A stretch of DNA of 64,000 bases, taken from positions 35,213 through 99,212 of the forward strand of contig NZ_BLAE01000014.1 of the NCBI RefSeq assembly GCF_009687865.1. Reading direction: 5' to 3'. Numbering within the stretch: position 1 is the stretch's first letter; the number at the start of each line of letters is the position of its first letter. The notes beneath the pieces were generated by a model. That model searched no databases, was not told the origin of the DNA, and was given only the letters and a program-made list of their open reading frames with translations. Shown here piece after piece: positions 35,236 to 43,545 of this stretch. Source of the stretch: Acrocarpospora macrocephala. GTDB taxonomy: Bacteria > Actinomycetota > Actinomycetes > Streptosporangiales > Streptosporangiaceae. The translations under genes were made by a program, and so were the position numbers.

Positions 35236-36130
35236 CCCGTAGCAGGGCGCCGGCGTCGCCGATCCGGTCGACGTGGTGGAGCTTGTCGGGGTTGGCAATG
35301 GAGTGGATCGTCTGGATCTGGCCGTCGGCGATGCTGAGGCCCATGATCCCGACCAGACGGTTCTGCGCGTCGAATGCCATGGCGCCGGGCTGGCCGTTGA
35401 CCTCGGCGGCCTGGATGCGCACGCCCCGGCGCGCCAGCGCGGACATCCCGGCCGACAAGGTCCGGGCCACCCGCTCCCGGCCGAAGACCGGCCGCGCCTG
35501 CGCCGGCACCTTGCCGCCGCCGTCAACGTACAGCGCCACATCCTGCGCCAGCAGCGCCTCCAGCGCTCGCAGGTCGCCCTGCCCGGCGGCGGCGAAGAAA
35601 CGCTGAGCCAGCTCTTCCCGCTGCCGCCGAGAGGCGTGGTAACGCGGTCGGCGCTCTCGGACGTGGCGGCGAGCCCGCGCGACCAGGTGCCGTGCGCTGT
35701 CCACATCGGTGCCGATGAACTCGGCGACCTCGGCGTACGGATACTCGAACACCTCCCGCAGCAGGAACGCGGCCCGCTGCCGCGGCGACAAGCTCTCCAG
35801 CAGGACCAGGAACGCCAGCGACAGTGAGTCGGCGGTCTCGGCATGCTCGGCCGGTGACGGACCGGTGACCACCGGTTCCGGCAGCCACTCACCGACGTAC
35901 CGCTCCCGCCGGACCCGTGCCGAGCGAAGCTGGTCGATGGCCAGTCGGGTGACCAGCGTGGCGAGGTACGCCCGCGGCGAGGCGATCTGCTCGTCGCGTC
36001 GCAGGGTCTGGTGCATCCGCAGGAACGCTTCCTGCACCACGTCCTCGGCTTCGCTGACGCTGCCGAGCATCCGGTAGGCGATGGCGAACGCCCGCGGTCG
36101 CAGCTCGTTGTACAGGTCGGCGGCAGACAT
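35204..36130 (-). CDS. ECF sigma factor, ECF41 (SigJ) type with SnoaL-like C-terminus
   Basis: A 308-residue extracytoplasmic-function sigma factor. Sigma2 is AFAIAYRMLGSVSEAEDVVQEAFLR; sigma4 is SPRQRAAFLLREVFEYPYAEVAEFIG. The C-terminal SnoaL-like domain begins near residue 175 and replaces an anti-sigma factor. ECF41 hallmarks are all present: GEWLPEP in the linker, DGGGK, and NPDKL near the end. ECF41 genes typically lie beside epimerase/oxidoreductase genes; here an epimerase is immediately upstream in the operon (6-bp gap). The last residues come from an intergenic repeat. Activating signal unknown. Confidence 0.93.
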   Translation of the reverse strand: MSAADLYNELRPRAFAIAYRMLGSVSEAEDVVQEAFLRMHQTLRRDEQIASPRAYLATLVTRLAIDQLRSARVRRERYVGEWLPEPVVTGPSPAEHAETADSLSLAFLVLLESLSPRQRAAFLLREVFEYPYAEVAEFIGTDVDSARHLVARARRHVRERRPRYHASRRQREELAQRFFAAAGQGDLRALEALLAQDVALYVDGGGKVPAQARPVFGRERVARTLSAGMSALARRGVRIQAAEVNGQPGAMAFDAQNRLVGIMGLSIADGQIQTIHSIANPDKLHHVDRIGDAGALLRAGRGGARGEG

Positions 36131-36136
36131 GTCCGG

Positions 36137-37081
36137 CTATCTCATTCCCTCGGTGAAACCCGTACGCCAGGTCGGGTACCGCGGCGCCCAGTCCAGTTCG
36201 CGTTTGATCTTCTCGCTGGAGATCCCGCGGGCCCGCGTCATCATGTCCACCGGGGTCCGGCCGGCCAGCAGGCGTACGAGCCAGGCCGGTACGCGGCGCG
36301 GCGGTTTGGCGCCGAGCGCGCGGGCCAGTTCCGGCAGCCAGTCGCGCACCGGCGCCGGTTCATCATCGCCGACGTGGTAGATCCCGGGCTTGCCGCGTTC
36401 GATGGCCGCGACCGTGGCCGACGCGGCATCGGTGATGTGCACCAGCGACCACACCCCACCGCCGCCACCCACGATCGGGAACCTTCGCTTGCGGATCAGC
36501 CCGGCCATGACCGCGTCCGGCGCGGCCTCGATGCCGGTCCCCGGGCCATAGAAGCCACCGTAGCGAAGCACGATGCCGTCGGCCCAGCTGATGCCGGTCA
36601 CCGCTTCCTCCAGGTGGCGCAGCGCGGCCACCGCCGCCGCGGCGTCCGCGGGCGGGTTCGGCTCGATCCGGCCGTTCTCGTCGGCGACCGGCCCGCCGGT
36701 GCGCTCCATCCACCCGGAGTTGCTCTGCGCCACGAACTTGGCGACGCCGACGGCACGCGCGGCGGCCAGCAGGTGGTCGGTGCCTTCGGTGCGCAGCCGG
36801 TTGGTGGCGGCCGCCATCCGCTTCACGTGCCGAAAGTCCGCCGGTCCGCTCAGCGCGGTGAGCTGATGGACGATCACCTCGGGCTCGGCCCTGGCCACCA
36901 CGTCGGCCACCGAGTCGGGGTCGAGCGCGTCGACGATCACCGGTTCGGCGCCGAGCGCCCGCAGCGCGCCGGTCTTGGCCGCCGAGCGGGTCGTGCCGAT
37001 CACCTCGTGGCCGCGCGCCACGAGCTGGAAAACGAGGTGGCTGCCGATCGCGCCGGACGCTCCGGCAATGAAGATCCTCAT
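36137..37081 (-). CDS. NAD(P)-dependent epimerase/dehydratase (atypical/extended SDR)
   Basis: A 314-residue Rossmann-fold protein with MRIFIAGASGAIGSHLV (GxxGxxG), TTRSAAKTGALRALGAEP typical of nucleoside-diphosphate-sugar epimerases, and the Ser/Tyr region LRYGGFYGPGTG. ATG 37081 has GGAGA 4 bases upstream. It is the first gene of an operon with the ECF41 sigma factor, and genes of this family are the usual targets of ECF41 factors. The substrate is unknown. Confidence 0.87.
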   Translation of the reverse strand: MRIFIAGASGAIGSHLVFQLVARGHEVIGTTRSAAKTGALRALGAEPVIVDALDPDSVADVVARAEPEVIVHQLTALSGPADFRHVKRMAAATNRLRTEGTDHLLAAARAVGVAKFVAQSNSGWMERTGGPVADENGRIEPNPPADAAAAVAALRHLEEAVTGISWADGIVLRYGGFYGPGTGIEAAPDAVMAGLIRKRRFPIVGGGGGVWSLVHITDAASATVAAIERGKPGIYHVGDDEPAPVRDWLPELARALGAKPPRRVPAWLVRLLAGRTPVDMMTRARGISSEKIKRELDWAPRYPTWRTGFTEGMR

Positions 37082-37231
37082 GACGTCTCCGTTCGTCGTG
37101 CTCACCAACAGGAGACGAGACACCCCCGCAGCCCATGAACGGCAGTTACCCATTTCACAGTAGGGCGGGGTCATGCCGCCGGGCACTCCGGTCAACGTGT
37201 TCGAGGGCAACAAGGCCGAGACGACAGGCGT

Positions 37232-37699
37232 TCATGAAGCCCACCGGCTGCCCGACGCCGACCGGCGGAGGCTGTGCCCACGGCGTCCCGGCCGGGTTGT
37301 AGCCAGACGTCGCGCTGGGTCAGCCGGTGAAGGACTGGGGCCGAAGCGGCCCCACGCCACGAGGGCGGCCAGGGCGAGGAAGGCGAGGTTGACCACGATT
37401 GCCTGGGCCTCGTGACGGCGGAGGTGTGTGATGCTCGCACCGATCATCAGCAGCACCAGACCGACGGCGGCCAGTGGCACCAGAACCGGCGCGATGTCGA
37501 GCAGGGCGGGCAGGATCAGGCCCACTGCGGCCAGGATCTCGAGGGTGCCGATGGCCTTGACGGCGCCGGCGCTGAAGTCTTCGGCGAATCCCATGCCGGA
37601 GGCGGCCAGCTTCTCTTTGGGCTGGATCAGCTTCACGGCGCCGCTGGCCAGGAAGATTACAGCCAGCAGTCCCGTAATGATCCACAGAGCGATGTTCAT
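37232..37699 (-). CDS. DoxX-family membrane protein with a frameshifted C-terminus
   Basis: ATG 37699 with GAGGAA 6 bases upstream. Four spans are visible (IALWIITGLLAVIFLASGAVKL, AIGTLEILAAVGLILPALL, APVLVPLAAVGLVLLMIGA, AIVVNLAFLALAALVAW). The first carries the DoxX motif FLASGAVKLIQPKEKL. After AWGRFGP the frame runs 30 odd residues of Arg/Ser-rich sequence (ADPARRLATTRPGRRG). One extra C in the C-run at 37337-37340 would instead end the protein at FGPQSFTG and a stop at 37320, the usual DoxX ending. The real gene is probably 37320-37699 with a one-base deletion or sequencing error. Lying between two ECF41 genes, it may be a target of one. Confidence 0.8.
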   Translation of the reverse strand: MNIALWIITGLLAVIFLASGAVKLIQPKEKLAASGMGFAEDFSAGAVKAIGTLEILAAVGLILPALLDIAPVLVPLAAVGLVLLMIGASITHLRRHEAQAIVVNLAFLALAALVAWGRFGPSPSPADPARRLATTRPGRRGHSLRRSASGSRWAS

Positions 37700-38059
37700 A
37701 AGGGTTTCCTCGCAAGGTTGTGAGCGACTTCGGGTTCGGAGTCGGAGGGAGTGATCGGGGGCCCCACGTGAGGGTGGCGGTGCCGATCTGGCTGGTGGGG
37801 TCCCGGCAGGCCGGTGCTGGATGGCGCTGCTGAAAGCGTCCATGCCGGCGGTGCAGTCGGAAGCGGTCAGGCGCAATCGCAGGACGGAGAGGGCGGGTCG
37901 TGATGTCGCGAGCTTTCTTGTTCGCTGGATGATGTGTTCGTCTCAGCAGTTCGACGACACAGCCCCTCGAAAGGTGAGGTGCTTTGCCGGCCTCACAGTT
38001 CGGTGCCTTGTCTCGTCGAACTGGTGAGGCCAGATGCGACCAAGGGAGTCGTCGACACC
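37700..38059. promoter_or_regulatory. Divergent regulatory region between doxX and the second ECF41 gene
   Basis: 360 bp without a convincing gene. CAGTTCGACGA at 37947-37957 is the exact inverse of TCGTCGAACTG at 38013-38023, an 11-bp inverted repeat about 55 bp apart, with a further CAGTTCG at 37996-38002. These may be regulator sites or stem arms in the sigma-factor leader. No ECF41-type promoter (TGTCACA and CGTC) was found with confidence. Confidence 0.4.
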
Positions 38060-38992
38060 ATGACCCGATCCGAGCCAGGACACAGCCGACCCGATCCGAG
38101 CCTGAGCGCGATCATGAGCGAGCGGCGTCAGCTGATCAATCTCGCGTACCGGCTCCTTGGCTCCCTGGCCGAGGCGGAGGATGTCGTACAAGAGACGTAC
38201 GCCCGCTGGTACGCCATGTCCCAGCAACAGCAGGAAGCCATCGAATCTCCCGGCGCCTGGCTGACGAAGGTCGCCAGTCGCATCTGCCTCGACCTGCTCG
38301 GCTCGGCACGCGCCCGGCGGGAGCGCTACGTGGGCGAATGGATCCCGGAGCCGCTGCCCGGACGTACGGAGTGGATCAACGCCCGGACGGGCGGCGCCAC
38401 AGCCGACCCGGCCGACCGGGTCACCCTCGACGAGTCGATCAACATGGCCTTCCTCGTCGTGCTCGAATCGATGACCCCGGCCGAGCGCGTCGCGCTCATC
38501 CTGCACGATGTCTTCCGCTACTCCTTCGCCGAAGTCGCCGAGATCGTCGGCCGCACCCCGGCGGCATGCCGCCAGCTGGCCTCCTCAGCCCGCCGTCGCA
38601 TTCGCGCGTCCCAGCCTCCCGCGACTCCGACAGCCCAGCAGGCCGGCATCGTCAGGAACTTCAAGCAGGCATGGGAAGCCAAGGACATCGACGCCCTCAT
38701 CGGCCTCCTCGACCCCGAAGCCACCGCGATCGCCGACGGCGGCGGCCTCGCCAGCGCCCACCTCCACCCGATCACAGGCGGCGAGCCGATCGCGCGCGCC
38801 TTCCTCGAGGTCGCCGGCAAGGCACCCAACCTGACGCTCCTGGAACGCACGGTCAACGGCCAGCCCGGTCTGGTGGCTCAACTGGACGGCATCACCGTGG
38901 TAGTGGTGGCGTTCCACGTCGCAGGCAACCGGATCAAACACATCTGGGCAGTACGGAACCCCGAGAAACTCCGACCTTGGACGACGGCCTGA
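38060..38992 (+). CDS. Second ECF41-type sigma factor with SnoaL-like C-terminus
   Basis: A 310-residue ECF sigma factor. Sigma2 is LINLAYRLLGSLAEAEDVVQETYARWY, sigma4 TPAERVALILHDVFRYSFAEVAEIVG, and a SnoaL-like domain follows (FKQAWEAKDIDALIGLLDPEATAIADGGG, in pieces). The linker has GEWIPEP and the end has NPEKLRPW, both ECF41 marks, with DGGGL in place of DGGGK. ATG 38060 is used; GGGAG lies 11 bases upstream. It is divergent from the doxX gene and distinct in sequence from the factor at 35204, so the two are not a recent duplication. Confidence 0.92.
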   Translation: MTRSEPGHSRPDPSLSAIMSERRQLINLAYRLLGSLAEAEDVVQETYARWYAMSQQQQEAIESPGAWLTKVASRICLDLLGSARARRERYVGEWIPEPLPGRTEWINARTGGATADPADRVTLDESINMAFLVVLESMTPAERVALILHDVFRYSFAEVAEIVGRTPAACRQLASSARRRIRASQPPATPTAQQAGIVRNFKQAWEAKDIDALIGLLDPEATAIADGGGLASAHLHPITGGEPIARAFLEVAGKAPNLTLLERTVNGQPGLVAQLDGITVVVVAFHVAGNRIKHIWAVRNPEKLRPWTTA

Positions 38993-39403
38993 CGCGCGTC
39001 TCCGTACTCGGGTCTCCGGTCGGTGCCGGGAAGGAGCCCGTAACGACGGGAACGGGGCGGAGCCCAGAGGGCGCAATGGCGGGGTCGGGCGGAGCCCCGC
39101 TATCGGGAAGTTAGGTGGCAGGGCTTGCCGTCAATTGCCCTGAAACCAGGACGGATCTCCTACTAGAACGTGGCTCGACCAAGATCTAATTCTGCGGGAG
39201 CTCCGAATGGGCGAGCGTGTGGTGCCGGTGGATGAGCATGTGTTCGATCCGGCGCGTCTGCCCGGACTGCGACCTACCACATCATCATTCACCACACTTG
39301 ACACCCACACCCACCGACTAACTTCCCGCCATTCGGGTGGAGCCCCTGAGGGCGTAATGGCGGGAACGGGGCAAAGCCCAGGGCAGAGCTCCTGAGGGCG
39401 TAG
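38993..39403 (+). repeat. Gene-free stretch with degenerate GGAGCCC modules
   Basis: Two short blocks, 39053-39108 and 39338-39403, carry variants of GGGCGGAGCCC followed by GAGGGCGCAATGGCGGG. These are related to the repeat copies at 39404-39614. Between them an open frame from ATG 39207 (MGERVVPVDEHVFDPARLPGL) has gene-like composition for about 23 codons and then decays, so it may be a gene remnant. No other feature was seen. Confidence 0.5.
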
Positions 39404-39614
39404 TGGCGGGGGCGGGCGGAGCCCGTGGGGAATCGAAGGGATGGGTGGGTGGGACATTCACGGTGACGGCCGGGGTGGAGTCCCGAGGTAGGTCAGGGTG
39501 GGGAGAGCCACGCGGATCAAGCTGCTGTTTCGTCGGGGTGACCGCGGTGTTGGCGGGGGTGGGCGGAGCCCGTGGGAAAACAAAGGGATGGGTGGGTGGG
39601 GAACAACCACGGTG
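39404..39614 (+). repeat. Dispersed GC-rich intergenic repeat, copy 2 (double module)
   Basis: Two similar modules (39404-39466 and 39541-39614), each with CGGGCGGAGCCCGTGGG, then AAAGGGATGGGTGGGTGGG and CACGGTG, flank a middle block 39467-39540. From about 39461 to 39600 the sequence matches the reverse complement of 43046-43190 with few differences. It lies about 130 bp before the TIGR04222-type gene. Confidence 0.8.
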
Positions 39615-39746
39615 TTGGACGGTCTGTGGCTGTGGGGCGTTCGTTCTTCAGGTGGATGCGAAACTATCGCGGGCATGCGATCGTCTATCGGGTAGACGGG
39701 GTGATGCGGGACAGAAGGCCCCCCGTCCTCTCCCCCAGGAGGCGAC

Positions 39747-40778
39747 ATGGAGCTGGTGCTTCTGGTCTCCGCGATCGTTATCGCGGTGCTGGTCTTCTCG
39801 GTCGCGTCGGCGGTGAGTCGAGAACTTCGGCGGGTCCGGTCCAGGCATACGCTCGGCGGGCCACCCCCGGACGTGTACGAGCTCGCGTACCTGGCCGGAG
39901 GGCCGCGACGGACGGTGAACACGGCGATCGCGATGCTCAGTGCGCAGGGCAAGATCCGGGTGGCCCGGGGCGGGCGGGTGACCACCGTGGCCGGCGCCGG
40001 CGGTTCGCGGGAGGCGGTCGAGCAGGAGCTCCTCGATCTGGCCGCCGTGCCCGGCGGTCGGACGGCCGGTGAGGTACGCCAAATAATGGCCCAAGGACCC
40101 GCGTTGATCGGGCTCATGCACCGGCTGATCGGCCGCGGCTACATGGTCCAAGACGCCGCCCTCACGCACGGCCGCGTCCTCAACCGCGGCCTGGGCTGGT
40201 TCGTCGTGTTGTCCGGCCTCAACTGGGTGATCTCGGTGGTGGCGCTCGCCACCGATTCGGTCCCGGTCAGCGTCTTCAATATCCTCGCCCTGGTCGCCGG
40301 CGCGTTCGTCAGCCTGATCGGCCTGGGCTTGCACCAGGCCAACCGGAACAGGCTGCGAAACCTGCTGACGAACGCCGGGTACGAGGTACTGAGCACGGCC
40401 CGGCTCACGCACCGACCCGGTTCCGGGGTCGGCCGGAACTTCGTCTTCTACTCCGACCACCACCCCGGCCACGCCAACGACAACGCCTTCGCGTACGCGG
40501 CGGTCGGCGGCGCGGTCGCGCTGTACGGCCTCGGCGAATTCAACTCGCCCGACGCGGCTGAGATCGCGAGAGAAGACCAGACCTCCGGGAGCAGCGGATA
40601 CGGGTGCGCGGCGGGCGCTTGCGGCGGCGGAGGCGGCGGGTCCAGCGATTCCAGCAGCTGGGGCTCCGACCCGGGCGGCTTCGGCGGTGGGGACTTCGGC
40701 GGCGGCTCCAGCGATTCGGGCGGCGGCTCGAGCTGCGGTGGCGGTGGCTGCGGCGGTGGCTGCGGTGGTGGTGGTTGA
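39747..40778 (+). CDS. TIGR04222-type membrane protein with Cys/Gly-rich tail
   Basis: A 343-residue protein with GGAGG 4 bases before the ATG. An N-terminal span ([20 protein letters not shown]) is followed by a conserved cytoplasmic domain ([25 protein letters not shown], in pieces; [18 protein letters not shown]) that I associate with TIGR04222. A pair of spans follows near residues 148-190 ([38 protein letters not shown]). The last 57 residues are Gly/Ser/Asp low complexity with five Cys, at about 287, 292, 330, 335 and 339, ending [15 protein letters not shown]. The next gene encodes a DUF692 oxidase, a family that modifies peptide cysteines, so this tail is a candidate substrate (inference). 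Confidence 0.82.
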   Translation: MELVLLVSAIVIAVLVFSVASAVSRELRRVRSRHTLGGPPPDVYELAYLAGGPRRTVNTAIAMLSAQGKIRVARGGRVTTVAGAGGSREAVEQELLDLAAVPGGRTAGEVRQIMAQGPALIGLMHRLIGRGYMVQDAALTHGRVLNRGLGWFVVLSGLNWVISVVALATDSVPVSVFNILALVAGAFVSLIGLGLHQANRNRLRNLLTNAGYEVLSTARLTHRPGSGVGRNFVFYSDHHPGHANDNAFAYAAVGGAVALYGLGEFNSPDAAEIAREDQTSGSSGYGCAAGACGGGGGGSSDSSSWGSDPGGFGGGDFGGGSSDSGGGSSCGGGGCGGGCGGGG

Positions 40779-40825
40779 GGTGGCGGCTGATCCCGCTCGC
40801 TCGCATGTCCCTCCGCTGAGTGAGG

Positions 40826-41275
40826 GCTTGCCGGATTCGTCGGGGCAGGGTCTTTCCGCGCACCCGCTGGGTTCCGCGCCCTTGCCGGATTTCTTAGGGC
40901 AGGGCTCTTCCGCGCACCCGTCGGATTCCGGGCACTTGCCGGATTCGGCGCCACGGGGTTCTTCGCCACGAGGTTCTTCAGCGCATCCGGTGGCTTCCGG
41001 ACACTTGTCGGATTCTGCTTCACGGGAGGATCGGGGATTCTCCGCGGATCCGTTGGATTCTGGGCACTTGCCAGATTCTGCGCCATGGGAGGGGCGGGGG
41101 TTCTCCGGGGATCCGTTGGGTTCTGGGCGCTTGCCGGATTCGGTGCCACGGGAGGGGCAGGGTTTTTCAGCGCATCCGATGGATTCCGGGCGCTTGTCGG
41201 ATTTTGCTTCGCGGGAGGGGCGGGGGTTCTCCGCGGAATCGTTGGGTTCTGGGCGCTTGTCGCTGTTTTCGCCGT
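40826..41275 (+). repeat. Imperfect 60-63 bp tandem repeat array before the DUF692 domain
   Basis: Seven or so diverged units, each with a version of TTGCCGGATTC, GGGAGGGGC, and TCCGCGGATCCG. All are in frame with the DUF692 domain with no stop, encoding about 21-residue units such as [16 protein letters not shown]. Third-position GC is lower than in neighbouring genes, so it may be either a translated linker or an untranslated leader. Confidence 0.7.
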
Positions 41276-42132
41276 CGGAAGCGCCTCTCACCGGGAGCGG
41301 TCGATCGAGGGGGCCACGGGTCGAGTTGGGGGTGGGGATCGGATGGCGGTCCGAGATCGATCTCACCGTGGAGCGGCTGCCGGGGGTCGAGTTCGTTGAG
41401 GTGATCGCGGAGACGTTGCGGCCGGGGCGGCTTCCGGAGTCGTTGCGGGTGTTGCGGGAGCGTGGGGTGCCCGTGATTCCGCACGGGGTGGCGCTGGGGA
41501 TCGGCGGCGCCGACAAGCCGGAAATTTCGCGACTTGAGCACTTGGCCGCTTGCGCGGAAGCCCTGGACGCGCCGCTGGTCAGCGAACATCTGGCCTTCGT
41601 CCGGGGCGACGGCATGGAGGCCGGTCACCTGCTCCCCGTTCCCCGGACCCGCGATGCGCTGACGGTCGTCGTCGAGAACATCAAGATCGCGCAAGCCGAG
41701 TTGCCCGTTCCATTCGCGCTGGAGAACGTCGCCGCCCTGTTCGGCTGGCCCGACGACGAGCTCACGGAGGCCGAATTCCTCGGCGAACTCGTCGAACGCA
41801 CCGGCGTCAAGCTGCTCATCGACGTGGCCAACCTCTACACCAACGAGGTGAACCTGGGCTCCGACGCCAAAGCCGCCCTCGATCGCCTGCCTCTCACCGA
41901 ACTGGCCTATGTCCACGTCGCCGGCGGACACTCCCACAACGGCGTCTGGCACGACACCCACACCGCCTCCGTCCCGGAACCCATTCTGGACGTCCTTACC
42001 GAACTCTGTAGCCGTGTCGACCCGCCAGGAGTCCTCCTGGAATGGGACGACGACTACCCAAGCGACGCCGCCCTCGCCCAAGAACTCACCCGCATCCGCA
42101 CCGCGATGAGCCGAGCCTCCACCCACCCATGA
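41179..42132 (+). CDS. DUF692 (MNIO) multinuclear non-heme iron oxidase
   Basis: TIM-barrel protein of the family that includes MbnB, TglH and ChrH, which oxidise cysteines of ribosomal peptides with two or three irons. Metal-ligand motifs are visible: [58 protein letters not shown] and [11 protein letters not shown]. The barrel begins [12 protein letters not shown] near 41323. The start is uncertain: ATG 41179 lies within the tandem repeats; TTG 41326 or GTG 41332 would give a minimal enzyme of about 268 residues; the frame is open back into the upstream gene. It overlaps the next gene by ATGA, so enzyme and partner are co-translated. Confidence 0.88.
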   Translation: MDSGRLSDFASREGRGFSAESLGSGRLSLFSPSEAPLTGSGRSRGPRVELGVGIGWRSEIDLTVERLPGVEFVEVIAETLRPGRLPESLRVLRERGVPVIPHGVALGIGGADKPEISRLEHLAACAEALDAPLVSEHLAFVRGDGMEAGHLLPVPRTRDALTVVVENIKIAQAELPVPFALENVAALFGWPDDELTEAEFLGELVERTGVKLLIDVANLYTNEVNLGSDAKAALDRLPLTELAYVHVAGGHSHNGVWHDTHTASVPEPILDVLTELCSRVDPPGVLLEWDDDYPSDAALAQELTRIRTAMSRASTHP

Positions 42133-43016
42133 CCGACCCTCAACCTCACCCGGCACCTCCAACGAGCCCGGCAGATCCCACGACACCCCCAGCTGCTGCC
42201 GACCCTGCGGGTCCGATGGCCTCTGCGGATTCCGTGGCCTCTGCGGATTCCGTGGCCTCTGCGGGTTCGTCGGAGTTTGTGGGGCTGGTGGAGTTGGGCT
42301 CTGTGGGGCGGGTGGACTCTGCGGGGCTGGTGGACTCTGCCGGTTCGGCAGGTCCTGCGGGTTCGTTGGGCTCGGGGGACTTTGTGGGTTCGGCAGATCC
42401 TGCGGGTTCATTGGGCTCGGGGGACTCTGGGGGTTCGTTGGAGTTTGTGGGGCTGGTGGAGTTGGGCTCTGTGGGGCGGGCGGATTCTGCGGGGCGGGCG
42501 GATTCTGCGGGGCTGGTGGATTCTGCGGGGCTGGTGGACTCTGCCGGTTCGGCAGATCCTGGGGGGTCGCAGAACTCTGTTGATGTGGCTCGGGAGCGCC
42601 TGGCCGTGGCCGAAGGTCGATTGCTTGCGGCTCTGGTCGCCGGGGGTCCGGAACCTCCCGGCTTCGATGGTTCCCGCCTGAGGATTCAGGCACATAGCTT
42701 GATCGCCAAACGACGCGGTCTGGTGGCGACCGCTCTTCCCGCGCTGGCCTCCGCGCTCGGTGGGAACTTCGCCCGCGAGTTCTTCGACTACGCCAACGGC
42801 CGACCCAAACCGCCTGGCGGCTCCCGCGCCGACGCCCGAGCCTTCGCCGAATGGCTTCGCGCGGAAGGCCGCCTCCCCGAGCAACCCGACAGGACGGACA
42901 GCCCAAAGGCCGTCAAACCCTCGGGCATGGGAAGCCAGGCAATCGTTTGGGCTGGAGAGGAAGTCGCCCAGTCCCCGTGGTGGCGACGGTGGCGACAGCG
43001 TAAGCAGCCGAGCTGA
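42129..43016 (+). CDS. SCO6045-like partner of the DUF692 enzyme, with repetitive N-terminus
   Basis: A 295-residue protein. Residues about 1-150 are low complexity ([13 protein letters not shown], then repeats of [12 protein letters not shown] and GSLGSGD). The folded C-terminal domain starts [28 protein letters not shown] and continues [42 protein letters not shown] and [17 protein letters not shown] (in pieces). This matches what I recall of the SCO6045-like C-terminal domain, a helical partner found with or fused to DUF692 proteins, comparable in role to MbnC. ATG 42129 overlaps the DUF692 stop. It may recruit the substrate tail to the oxidase. Confidence 0.72.
   Translation: MTDPQPHPAPPTSPADPTTPPAAADPAGPMASADSVASADSVASAGSSEFVGLVELGSVGRVDSAGLVDSAGSAGPAGSLGSGDFVGSADPAGSLGSGDSGGSLEFVGLVELGSVGRADSAGRADSAGLVDSAGLVDSAGSADPGGSQNSVDVARERLAVAEGRLLAALVAGGPEPPGFDGSRLRIQAHSLIAKRRGLVATALPALASALGGNFAREFFDYANGRPKPPGGSRADARAFAEWLRAEGRLPEQPDRTDSPKAVKPSGMGSQAIVWAGEEVAQSPWWRRWRQRKQPS
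42218..42570 (+). repeat. Minisatellite-like repeats in the partner gene
   Basis: Short in-frame units of 15-18 bp: GGCCTCTGCGGATTCCGT is repeated directly at the start and GGACTCTGCGGGGCTGGT and variants recur further on. A larger duplicated block containing TTTGTGGGGCTGGTGGAG appears near 42279 and 42446. Units are multiples of three and keep the frame. There are no unique spacers, so it is not a CRISPR array. Confidence 0.8.
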
Positions 43017-43042
43017 CCCACATCCGCAAGCAGCCCTTCAAC

Positions 43043-43210
43043 TACGTGGTTTTCCCACCCACCCATCCCTTTGTTTCCCCTCGGGCTCCGCCCGCCCCCG
43101 CCAACACCGCGGTCACCGGAACGAAGCGGCAGCTTGATCCCCGTGGTTCTCCCACCCTGGTCTACCTCGGGACTCCGCACCGGCCGTCACCGTGGTTCTC
43201 CCACCCAGCC
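43043..43210 (-). repeat. Dispersed GC-rich intergenic repeat, copy 3
   Basis: Inverted relative to copy 2. Read on the minus strand it contains GGGTGGGAGAACCACGGTGAC, GGAGTCCCGAGGTAGACC, GGATCAAGCTGC, GACCGCGGTGTTGGCGGG and CGGGCGGAGCCCGAGGGG blocks in the same order as 39461-39600. It begins 27 bp after the partner gene stop. Copies 2 and 3 therefore bracket the DUF692 cassette as an inverted pair. (Individual blocks quoted are 21 bases or fewer and partly overlapping in meaning.). Confidence 0.8.
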
Positions 43211-43545
43211 TTGCATGTGAACGACAGCCTCACCGTGGTCGCCGTCATCGGCCGCACCGGCAGATCCGGTGCCATCGTCGGATTCTCTTTCGGGCAGCTC
43301 CGACTCACCCCTGTTGATCGCCCTTTCGGCATGTCCATGTGTTGCATACGGGTGGCGGTCGATGGCCCGTGCACTGGACTGCTCCCGTCATCCTCGTGGC
43401 TGCCAACCCCCAGGACGGGACCGCCGCGTCAAGATCAGCGAAGCGAGGTAAGCCCCTGACTCCTCGGGCACGATCTGGACACGTGAGCAGCGAGGACGGC
43501 GGAGAACTTCACCGCATTCAACCGCGATACGCCTAGGGTGATGAT
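43211..43545. other. Intergenic stretch, no supported gene
   Basis: About 335 bp between repeat copy 3 and the broken RTX gene. Short frames exist on both strands, but none has a ribosome site or recognisable domain. Gene decay is plausible. Confidence 0.5.

Noticed and set aside
42218-42570. Possible CRISPR array
   Set aside because: Repeats are short, contiguous and in frame, with no unique spacers and no cas genes.
41167-42906. 579-residue Pro/Gln-rich open frame on the minus strand across the DUF692 genes
   Set aside because: Its [12 protein letters not shown] runs are the antisense of the minisatellite; the plus strand encodes recognisable domains.
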